From: Paraphoma chrysanthemicola
Lineage: Eukaryota > Ascomycota > Dothideomycetes > Pleosporales > Phaeosphaeriaceae
Direction: 5' to 3'
Length of the DNA: 64,000 nucleotides
NCBI GenBank assembly: GCA_020744225.1
Contig: JAGMWG010000016.1
Coordinates: 186,001 to 250,000 of the forward strand
Shown here: piece after piece, positions 12,068 through 20,370 of the stretch
Layout: each line of letters starts with the position of its first letter
Position numbering within the stretch: position 1 is the stretch's first letter
Program-made: the position numbers and the translations under genes
Notes under the pieces: generated by a model
What the model was told of the DNA's origin: nothing
The model's database searches: none
What the model saw: the letters and a program-made list of their open reading frames with translations, nothing else

Positions 12068-12824
12068 TGTCGTGACTCGAGATGTGGTGACTTTAGTAAG
12101 TGAGCTCGTGTGAAGCTGTGGAGGGGTTTGAGAAATGTTTGGATTGAGTCATTCGCCAAGACTGGGGAGGCTCTGCATGATCGTCATCCCGCGGGCGCTG
12201 CTGCACTACAGGCGACATCACCTGCGTCTCTCACAACATTCATCAACCCAACATAGCATGGTAGTGCTAGTCTGCATCCAACACGATCCTTGCATTTAAC
12301 ACTCAACACTCTTGCGCGGCCGCATCTCGGAATGGAAGTTTCGGCGCGACTCCACACCTTCACCGCCGCAGGCTCTGTCCTGTCCAATGAGTAGACGTGG
12401 TGCAGTCAACGTGCGCGGCTGCATAGCTGGATGTGTTTTCGAGTCAAAGTGAAGCTGTTTACTCACAGCATGATACCGCCAAGTGTGCTCTTGACCCATC
12501 ACGTTGCACAGTGTCGCATCAGCGCGATGGGGATCCGGAGCTTGAAACGCCACGCTCTCTGCCTCATTCTTGATGTCCAAAACATTTCTTGAGTATTCGC
12601 TGGCAACTCTTCGTTCTCACTGCACTTATCTGCGCGCACGATCAGTAAATTCTTAGTGTGGCCCCACTGCTTAGTCTACAGGCCTCAACGACCTTTCCCA
12701 ATCTACATTTCTTGCTCCTTTGATCCAGACCTGTTTCGCTCACCAATCTACACTCAACTCTACTTCAAACAGTTCATCGATTCGACTGCGACCTACAACA
12801 CGCCAAGACCGTCTACAAACCACT
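12068..12824. other. Divergent intergenic region between GCN3 and a small plus-strand gene
   Basis: About 750 bp with no supported gene. It should contain both promoters. The last 150 bp are C/A-rich on the plus strand, typical of a fungal 5' UTR. Confidence 0.5.
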
Positions 12825-13175
12825 ATGCCTTACATCATCTACGTCCCGAGCATTCCTCGGCCTTATATCACCAATGACCCTAGCATCTACATGGACGCCA
12901 AGACGTGGGGCTGGGATTGCGAATCACGACCATTTTCCGACTCATACTGCAAAGCATTCCGTCATGAAGAAGACAGCAGGTTCGAAGGCGAACGCCGTAC
13001 CGCGCAGTTGGACCTTTACATGATCACGGAACGAACGCGACGATCTTCACCGCAACAAAATCCCAAGAGCATGGCTATCGGATCACCAAAGCGGCATGCA
13101 AAGTTCGATTCGGTGCATAGCTTCTTATTTCACGCGGAAGAGCTGCTTGACAGCTCAGATGGAATTGAAGTTTAG
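12825..13175 (+). CDS. Small hypothetical protein (116 aa)
   Basis: Single frame from the ATG at 12825, just after a C/A-rich leader. A longer frame exists to 12720 but begins inside that leader, so I chose the internal ATG. The protein starts MPYIIYVPSIPRPYITNDPS, has an aromatic acidic stretch (DAKTWGWD) and a basic middle. No signal peptide, membrane segment or known domain is evident. It is probably a lineage-specific gene. Lack of homology evidence keeps the confidence low. Confidence 0.4.
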   Translation: MPYIIYVPSIPRPYITNDPSIYMDAKTWGWDCESRPFSDSYCKAFRHEEDSRFEGERRTAQLDLYMITERTRRSSPQQNPKSMAIGSPKRHAKFDSVHSFLFHAEELLDSSDGIEV

Positions 13176-13374
13176 AGCTGCAGGCATGGACTGTCAAGGG
13201 TTTGGAGGAGTTTGATGGCGTTATTCACAAGATCTTGGACACTTCGGAATGCCCTCGTGTGCGTGTAAGGCTTTAGCTTAGAGAATATAATTCGCCGAAG
13301 ACCTTTTGGTCAATACATGCGCGATGTTAGTGGTGCTCGACTAGCAACTGCCAATATTCAAGCTGCATGCAATG

Positions 13375-13623
13375 TCAACGCATTGCTGCAAACATTTCGT
13401 CTATGTGAGTTTCGATGGTGTAGTCGGAGCAAAAGTCTCTTCCGGCGGTAGATCGGACGATTTCGGGGGTGCAGGAATCAATCACGAAAAGCCCGGTCGT
13501 GGCGTTTAGTCTCTGGTCCGGCGAAAGCATTGTTGTGTAGCCCACTGCTGGGTCGCATTCTGCAGCTTCCTTAGTGAAGATGGTTTGTCCTTCTGTGTAA
13601 CCGCTCCAATCAACGATTACCAT
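13375..13623 (-). CDS. Small hypothetical protein or 3' exon (82 aa)
   Basis: Frame from the ATG at 13623 with strongly C/G-biased third positions, unlike random sequence. It has three cysteines, in AECDP, DSCTP and DFCSD. The open frame extends about 14 codons upstream of the ATG into a hydrophobic run, and a TCTAATCGTAG acceptor-like sequence lies there. It could therefore be the last exon of a slightly larger, possibly secreted protein whose first exon I could not place. No family was recognised. Confidence 0.35.
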   Translation of the reverse strand: MVIVDWSGYTEGQTIFTKEAAECDPAVGYTTMLSPDQRLNATTGLFVIDSCTPEIVRSTAGRDFCSDYTIETHIDEMFAAMR

Positions 13624-14317
13624 GACTATCTTCGAGGCTACGATTAGAATGGGAAAAACGATCTATAGAGCATTGCAGAGATCCACGGCCTAGCGATCTT
13701 GCCCGTGCGAAACGTCTCAAGGCGCATGAAAAGACCGACTTAGAAGCTGAACATAGCGCTCTGAAGATCACAGTCTGCTGATCTTAATTTCTCCTAGAGA
13801 TTCCCTTTTTGGAGAGGTAGCGCAGGCTTTCAGCTCTCGACTGTCGGGAAACCAAGTTTGGCAAATCCGTGAAAATCGAGCAAACAAGGACAAGCATTGT
13901 TATATAGCGGAAAGCTTCGTAGCACGCTGAGTCTTTGTGAAATGTCGTGAGTCTCGACTACTTATTTCGTGCGAGGCACTTGTGGCTTGAATTTAAATAC
14001 TCTGTCTTGGTCTAATTTCGCTTACTACGGGTAGATCGTCAATAGTCTGTGCAGATCAAGCCCCAGATTCCCCGAGACGATGGTCCGTGACGTGGATTTG
14101 ACCTATCAGTGGATTGGTCTGGAAGCGACTTCATACCTCTTTTGGCTAGCAGGCCAGGCTCAGTTGCCTGCGAGCTGCTTTGGCACATGCATGTCGACAA
14201 TACAAATTTCGATCTTCGCAGCTGAATCGTGATGTAAGGGCTGATCAGATGTATATAAACCTAGTATAAGTCTTTCAAGCTTGGAGTCAAAAGTCCTTCA
14301 CTCCACAAAGTAGCATC
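13624..14317. other. Intergenic promoter region, about 690 bp
   Basis: AT-rich, with no supported gene. It holds the promoter of the secreted cysteine-rich gene at 14318, including a clear TATA element. Confidence 0.5.
14252..14259 (+). promoter_or_regulatory. TATA box
   Basis: TATATAAA lies 59 bp upstream of the ATG at 14318, a spacing that allows a short 5' leader. Strong TATA elements are typical of tightly regulated, inducible fungal genes. Confidence 0.6.
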
Positions 14318-15031
14318 ATGAGATTCTCACCGTCACCGTTCATTACTACCCTTGCAATTGCATTATGGAGCAGTCATTCAGTTCATGCCTACCCCAGGCA
14401 TGATGAGCTCGTGGTTGCACGTGCTGTTAACTGCAACGTCGTTACTGGTGTCCTTGGTGTGGTGAAGGCTCTGGGTGCGCCGGCCACTTCTTTCTGCAGC
14501 TCGTACCTCCGCGTTCCTGCCACGAGCACAATCAAAGCTACTATTACACCAACTGCATATACGCACGTGGATCCCCTTTCAACTTGTGAAACCTGTCACT
14601 AATCCTCTCATAGGACAGTCACAGCTTCACCCGTAGTGATACAAGTTACTTCTGCAAGCTGCCCAGTGGCAGCAGCTGCTGTTCGCAGAGCAGTCGCCGA
14701 GCTAGAAAAGAGAGACGTACCTCCAGCCCTGAAATTGTACGCGGCGGCCGAGATCTCGTCAGCATGTGGATGCTTGAGCCTCAAGCCCAAAGCGACCACA
14801 ACTATGACCGCGACGGGATCTCCAGTCGTTGTCGTAAGTCCTTTCTTCAGACACGAAACACATAACTCAGATTAACATGTAGAACAGACTGCCACAGTTA
14901 CTCCGACCTCGACGGTTTGCGTTGATTGTACACCAGTTGGCTTACCATGTATATTCGAACAACCCGAAAGATGTTGCTCTCAAACATGCGCTTGCATTTC
15001 GGGAGTGTGCAACTGTTATCAATTTAACTAG
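14318..15031 (+). CDS. Secreted cysteine-rich protein (candidate effector-type)
   Basis: Three exons, 14318-14562, 14614-14833 and 14888-15031, total 202 aa. Intron 1 appears to be a GC-AG intron (donor GCACGT, branch CACTAAT, acceptor ATAG): only this donor gives the continuous, family-like block TPTAYTTVTASP. Intron 2 is GTAAGT...AACAG. The first 24 residues form a signal peptide ending HSVHA. The mature N-terminus has the ATSFCSSYLRVP...ISSACGCL arrangement seen in many secreted ascomycete proteins with T/V-rich linkers. The last exon encodes ten cysteines in about 40 residues (TVCVDC...RCCSQTCACISGVCNC), a compact disulfide-rich module. It is predicted to be extracellular. Function is unknown and no enzyme motif is visible. 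Confidence 0.75.
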
Positions 15032-15300
15032 CATAAGGCACGATTTTCCTCAAAGCATTCATGCAATTCCTTGTGTATCAAGCAATTCTGCTAGAGCTTC
15101 AATAAAGCTGGGATTATTCATGTGAACTTTGTGGTCTAAGCACTATCATACAATCCATTTGTACAACTAAAGCACGTATGCAAATTTGCGACCTGCTAAA
15201 CAAATGAAACATTCGGGTGCTTCATCCCTCGGCTTGAACCATAACGTAACTGTTACGGCGGCTCATGCCCCGCCGAACACCATAACACATCTCGAATTTA

Positions 15301-15497
15301 CAGTGCGCTTTCGATATCTAGCTATGTAAGATAGCAAGACCTCAGCCAAGTGAATTCCTATGAAGCCACTTTATCTTTGATGGGTGGGCTGAATTAAGTG
15401 CGAGTCACTCAAGCTTTGTTTTGAACAAGTCGTGTTAGCGAGGTAGTGTACAGTCTAATATAGCAATTTCCATAAGCTTCCAGAAAGATGCGAGTAT
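15301..15497 (+). repeat. Dispersed repeat, copy A of the 200-bp segment
   Basis: About 200 bp clearly related by eye to 26071-26272 in the same orientation. Shared blocks include CAGTG.GCTTTCGAT, TCTAGCTATG.AAGAT, CACTTTATCTT and GAAAGATGC. Differences include many C/T and G/A changes plus small indels. Confidence 0.75.
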
Positions 15498-15532
15498 CTT
15501 CTGAAGATCTGTAAGTAGATAATCATTACCGA

Positions 15533-15622
15533 GCGCACCTTTCTTAGCCTTGTTCTCGTTCGAGCTTTGGAATTGCAAAGCCCGCTGAATAGCCAGTAGA
15601 TCCGACTTAACTTCAGCCGTTG
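15533..15622 (+). repeat. Dispersed repeat, 90-bp segment (inverted relative at 25600-25686)
   Basis: Reverse-complement match to 25600-25686. It includes the exact block GCAAAGCCCGCTGAATAGCC and the near-exact TTCTCGTTCGAG. It lies just downstream of copy A, whereas its partner lies upstream of copy B and is flipped, so the family has been rearranged. Confidence 0.75.
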
Positions 15623-15703
15623 ATAGTCATGATCCATTACCCAAGGCAGACATTGCCTGCCGTTGGTGTCTGCGTTGAAGACCTGCGGTGGTCTTGGACG
15701 AGT

Positions 15704-15741
15704 GAGGTGGTTGGCAGATGGTTGGCAAGAGATTGAGATTG
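15704..15741 (+). repeat. GGTGGTTGGCA repeat motif
   Basis: Contains GAGGTGGTTGGCA followed by TGGTTGGCAAGAGATTGAGA. This is the same series of blocks as the right arm of the inverted repeat at 29580-29668, with one fewer internal unit. A weaker relative lies at 16517-16541. Confidence 0.6.
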
Positions 15742-16873
15742 CATTCACGGTCCATCAAAAATCTATTATCTTAGTCGCCTAGAAGCTCTCAAGTATCTAT
15801 TAGTACTATGCTACGCTTATAAATAGATGCGGAGACTCCTAGGAACTGCTAAGCGATGACACTCGGCCGAATAGCAAAACCGAGCGGCCGAATGTATCTT
15901 GCCTAAATCAATTGAGCGCACATTACATTTGAAGCGTGCTGCTTCAATATTTGAACAGGAGAAGAATGTGCTATGAACACTTGGGTACCTGATTTTCTTA
16001 GCTGATAGTGTGCGAACGTGATGTGCGCATCATATCATGATGAGCCGGCAGGTGAGGCTTACATCTATTCGCATCAACTACAAAGAGTATACCGATTGTT
16101 GGAAGTCATAGCAAGTCACATGACTGCCTATCCACCCATCTTGGCAACGAGAGTCTATATAAGGCTCGCCTCCACCTCCTGAGGTCTCTTCCTTACGTTT
16201 CCATTTTCAACACCGATCTGGTATACGCCCGAGCCAAAGCTGCGATCCTCGACTTGGATAAAGGTCTTCCCAACGCAGCGATATTCGGAACAGGGCAAGA
16301 TGTTCCAACGCTGATGGTTCGTGGAAACAAGAAGGGTAGCCAGGCAAGTGGTGGCCGCCCTAATGAGGTTGGCTTGGAGGCCGATGGTCCGGATGCTAAC
16401 GATGTTCTCGGTTTTGCTCAAGAGCGTTCGCTTCACCGATGAGGCGAAACACGAGAGTGTTTTTCTGTCTATCTGTTTTCATCTCTTTGATGGCGTAATT
16501 CATGGTTGGGAATAGCGAGTGGTTAGCCAGTGGTTGGTGAGCGGCTAGGAGATACGTACCACATGGTTACCATATGCGCAAAGCGAGATTCAACGGTCAT
16601 GATGCCATCTGACCAACATTGGGCTACGCAACGGTCACAAAGTCTATCACGAGGGATAAGGAAGATAGGGTAATGTGCCTCCAAAATGGAACGTGATATC
16701 ATGCAGTGTTCTCAAGAGAGCCAGATTTCAGGGTTGAAGTGTAATTTTCGCTACCAGAGTGACCTTATCATGGGAACATTGTAAGACTCACGACCAAGCA
16801 GATCCAGCCCACGGTCTTTACTCCTTTGTCGCCTCCCTCGCGCTCCGCCCTCACTCCATCTCCGCAATGTGAA

Positions 16874-17431
16874 TCAGGTGGTCCACTCTTCAAACTTTTC
16901 TTCGCTGATGATCTCACCCTCGCCAGCGTCCAAGTCTGTAGGGAGATCCTGGATGTCGATAGAGATTCTGCCGCCAAGCTCGTAACGCGCAAGAGGGCTT
17001 CGGAGACGGGCGACGGTGTGAAGGTGCCAAGTTTTGTTAGTAGCTTATCGCAGCCATGAGCACAGTGCTTACGCAAAGCTCATTGTAAAGCAGTCTTCAA
17101 TCATGACGAGCTTGCAGCCGAGGTTGTGGACCTCGGTGATCAACTCTTTTATAAACTCGCGATCGGGGACCTTCACCATGATCCAAACAGAATACGTAAG
17201 CACATGTGTAATGGAGTCTGCGAGACGCGCCTGACATGACGTTTTGGGGGAGTGGCCGCGAACCTCTTCTTGCTTCTTCGCCTTCTTCATACCTGACAGC
17301 TTGAGACATGGGTTGGCACTCTTGTGAGGGTCTTCGTTAGGCTGTTCCTCGATCGTCACATTGCATTGGGTTTCTATAATTATGCCGAAGGACGTATCCG
17401 GAGAGGTTCTCCAGGGATGTGTACCTGGAGA
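16874..17431 (-). CDS. Uncharacterised protein, 3' two exons (5' end unresolved)
   Basis: Exon 17431-17073 and exon 16997-16874, joined through a 75-nt intron (GTAAGC...CTAAC...GAAG). The junction gives FTMSFAPLARYELGGRISID and the protein ends EEKFEEWTT. The frame is continuous across both exons, with coding-like codon use and conserved-looking segments (THPWRTSPDTSFGI; LGCKLVMIEDC). Upstream of 17431 a stop closes the frame; a GTAAGA donor at about 17460 suggests a further 5' exon, but the implied intron is too short, so the start is uncertain. No domain or signal was recognised. It lies in a repeat-rich interval and may be partly degraded. Confidence 0.45.
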
Positions 17432-17792
17432 CTTTAGGTAAAACAGGTATGTTCAATCTTACCCATGCTTTATGGCCACGCGATCTTCTGGAGATCTTCG
17501 CGTCTTTGTATAAGAGTATGACAATGTCTACAATTGATCGAAGACTTCCTCGCGTCTACAACTTCTCCAGTACAGATAGCTAGTGGCGGCTGCGTATAAT
17601 CAGCTACTCACTTGAGGTAAAGGGATTTCGGAGGGTTTTGTATGACCAGACGTGGTTATCGCGCATGTCAGGTGCATCAACGGCTGGAGTCGGAAACTCT
17701 GCCACAAACTCGTTAACACAGGCACACTGTTATAATACGCTGTCGTTCATATTTAGCTTTCTTGTGTACATCAACTAATTACGTTCCATCAG

Positions 17793-18116
17793 ACCAACAC
17801 GATCGCCAAGATCAAAGTCGACTTCGCTACCAACCTCATCAACATCAATGACTTTAACCACAGCATTTACAGACCAGTAGACTTTGAGAGAATGGACTCC
17901 ATCTACGACAAAGGTTGCTCTTATGGCTTTGAGTTGAATGAGGGCGACACGATGGTTACGGATCACGAGGCTATGAGCCAGTGGATGTGCGACGGCGGCT
18001 CAATATACGAACAAGCTTGCTCTTATGGCTTTGAGAGGGACCATTTGATCAGTTGGGTAACGCAGACGCAGAGGGCTCGGAGGACTATGAGGACTGGGCT
18101 TGGTTCGATGAGATGA
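17793..18116 (+). CDS. Orphan exon with duplicated CSYGFE motif
   Basis: An open frame of 107 codons begins right after an intron-like acceptor (ACTAAT...CCATCAG, ending 17792). It encodes an acidic protein segment with an internal repeat: SIYDKGCSYGFE and, exactly 34 codons later, SIYEQACSYGFE. The in-frame spacing of the duplication argues for coding constraint. No upstream exon or start could be fixed, and no domain was recognised. It may be the tail of a real gene or a remnant. Confidence 0.3.
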   Translation, partial: TNTIAKIKVDFATNLININDFNHSIYRPVDFERMDSIYDKGCSYGFELNEGDTMVTDHEAMSQWMCDGGSIYEQACSYGFERDHLISWVTQTQRARRTMRTGLGSMR

Positions 18117-18454
18117 ACCATGCAGATCTGGCGGTCGGGTAGGTCGGGACCTCGCTGGTAGGCGATCGTTTGGCGAGTAGGTTCTTCTTGTCCGAAGCTT
18201 GCACGAATCAAGACTTGATCAGAGAATGTATGGAGCACTTCCAGGAAGTTCTCGTTGTTAAGCACAAGGCGGTGGAATATGCAGCCCCGGAGGTTCGTCC
18301 AGCGGTGACGATGAGGGCTGCAGGACGGAAGAATCTGTACTGGATTGCCCGCCTTCTGGCCCTCTTGGCCATCGGCAGGCTGTGGTGGCAATGCCCACAT
18401 GGTGCTGGGACTGGTCAGGACATCGGAATCGACTATACAAAATGCTTCATGTAC

Positions 18455-19285
18455 TCACCTGTGATCTACCACCTCTCGAGAATGTCCGAAGAAACTTGCG
18501 AGGACATCTTTGTCTAGCAAAGCAACCCAGTGTGCTGTGCGCTGTTGGTGCGGTAGATTGTTTAGAGTAACATGCTTTGCAGCACGAGCTTGGGCCGCGC
18601 TGTTCAAGTTTTGTGTTGAAACTTGAGGTTGAGGCGGATTTTGAGAGAGGTTGCGGTAAAGCGCCATCTCGCGATTCAGGAGTCGTCGCTGGGCAGCTGA
18701 TATGCTCAGCTCCTCGGTAGCAATCTTGGCTACTCGAAAAGCTTCTTCGTACCGTCCGCGCCACAAGTCCTGAACTGCAGTAATTGCATTAGTGCATGCA
18801 GTTACTCTAGCCATGCGGATGTTGCCATCAGCTTCAGCCTCCCCTTGGACCGCAGGGCTCAGTGCATGCGCCTCGAGGGTGTAGTTGGTGACCAGGAGGC
18901 GGCAGTCGTGCGTGCTGGTCTTGCCCATGGCGAACTTTCGGAAGAATGACGCGGGGTCATACTTGTCCATCATGATTGACAATATGAAGGAGCTGACTTC
19001 CTGCCATTTAAACTTTTGCGCCTCCGGGGACATCACTCCACCAGCCACTCCGCCTGCCAGAAGGTCCTCATAGTACTTTGGAAAATACCCAAAATGGGCA
19101 TGGAGGATACGGCATAGCTTAGTAGCCAACTTCCGGTCGGAGATATTGGCTTGTGACACGGTGGGGATGTTGGTGTGGGCGCTTGATGGAGTCACCTTGT
19201 CCTGCTAAGTCGGGAGATCATTGAACGTGGTCGTGGCCACCTGCTCGAGATGGATCTTGGATAGTATGTGCAGTGGCTCCGTCAT
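18455..19285 (-). pseudogene. Uncharacterised gene with in-frame TAG near the start
   Basis: A 241-codon frame (MTPSSAHTNIP... if started at the GTG at 19195) has protein-like character: LCRILHAHFGYFPKYYEDL, FRKFAMGK and an acidic helical middle. The only good ATG in the same frame is at 19285 (MTEPLHILSKIHLEQVATTT), separated from the body by a single TAG at 19205-19207; a CAG-to-TAG change would explain it. At the 3' side the frame meets a perfect donor (GTGAGT, first base 18458), with an acceptor at 18411 leading to another open frame down to 18023, so the C-terminus probably lies in a further exon. An alternative is a 36-nt intron that removes the TAG, but that is shorter than the other introns here. 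Family unknown. Confidence 0.4.
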
Positions 19286-19990
19286 GGCGTATAGCTACAA
19301 ATATGGATGGTGGGAAGAGATGGAGATGTCTACAGACGTGGAACAGCCACCTTTGTAGTGGAGAGTGGTGGATGGACAGTTTGGCAACTATGCATCGGAG
19401 TCGCTGGCTCGCTGAAAGGGCCCACTGAATGAACGGTGTTGCCGACGCACTCCACAGAGGGTAAGCCGTTTCGGTGGCAATTAGCCTGGCTGAACAGAGG
19501 CCATGCGCGAATGTACAGGTGAAGAAAGTGAGGAAGGCGTGTTGGAACTTGTCTTGGCGCACAGGTATGTCACGTGCGCACTCCGCTCCTCCTGTTAGGC
19601 AACCCTGGAGGGCTCACCTTGTAGAATTGTGCCACTGTTTGCGAAACAATACGAAGTCTAGGCCAAGAATAATAATTTGAATTCGGGCTGCATTTGGGTG
19701 AAACGAAGATTCAAGTTGGAGAAATGTTGCTGAGGATGACATGGCTAGGTCAATGAAATGACAAGCCCTAGACGAGAATCAGATTCACCGACATGAACAC
19801 GAAATGACTGAACTTCATCGTAACGCTGATAACACCTTGGAACACCACTTTCGCCACTGATGCGTCCGCTCTTGCAGTGTCTGGCCTCTCACGCCATATG
19901 CGTGAATTCAATAGTGCGCCTCGTTCGCGTGGCCAGCCTCCTCGAGCCACGTTACAGGGCAGTCGCTCGCGCGTGACCGTGTGTCGGCAT
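19286..19990. other. Intergenic, about 700 bp
   Basis: No supported gene. Short frames on both strands lack starts or composition. It lies upstream of the broken 19285 gene and downstream of the PLDc_N gene. Confidence 0.45.
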
Positions 19991-20370
19991 TTACGCGGGG
20001 ATGGGCTCGTAGGTGTTATGGGCCTGGCGGTTGGAGAAGAGGTAGTAGATGAGCATGCCGACGACGGGGAAGAGGAAGACGACTAGAGCCCAGAGGACCT
20101 TGTTGGGGACGGGGCGGTTCGACTTGAAGATCTCAACTGTGGCACAAACAAGTCAGCTTCACTATAGCGACTGCGCCGAACAGCTGCTTCAGAAGTGATG
20201 AAAGATGACATACTCCATGCGATGATGTCAAGAACCAAGACGATGAATCCAACGATGCCGCCGCCAGTGCCCGCTTGCCACGGCTTCGCAGACTGAGCGC
20301 TAATGGGTGCCGCCTCGGCAAGCATGAAGAAGGAGAGCTGCAGGAGAGCGGAGAGCACGAGGTTGAACAT
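19991..20370 (-). CDS. Small membrane protein with PLDc_N (phospholipase D-nuclease N-terminal) domain
   Basis: Two exons, 20370-20214 and 20136-19991, with a 77-nt intron (GTATGT...CCACAG), 100 aa. The N-terminus (MFNLVLSALLQLSFFMLAEA) is a signal peptide or signal anchor. It is followed by a G-rich turn and two hydrophobic segments flanking the PLDc_N signature: VGFIVLVLDIIAWIEIFKSN, then KVLWALVVFLFPVVGMLIYYL. The signature is completed only after splicing. The domain is found at the N-terminus of cardiolipin synthases and as free-standing small fungal proteins of unknown role. A location in the endomembrane system or plasma membrane is inferred. The frame also runs 21 codons upstream of 20370, but the chosen ATG starts the hydrophobic leader. 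Confidence 0.8.

Larger units (their letters stand above)
15032..16873. other. Gene-poor, AT-rich repeat-bearing stretch
   Basis: No confident gene. It contains three segments of a dispersed repeat family, listed separately. A plus-strand frame is open from about 16055 to 16442 behind a TATATAA at 16156-16162 but lacks a usable ATG. A minus-strand frame overlaps it. I could not decide whether either is coding. Confidence 0.5.

Noticed and set aside
16055..16442. Plus-strand open stretch behind a TATATAA, read as a possible gene.
   Set aside because: No in-frame ATG, no splice-consistent upstream exon, and a competing minus-strand frame of equal quality.
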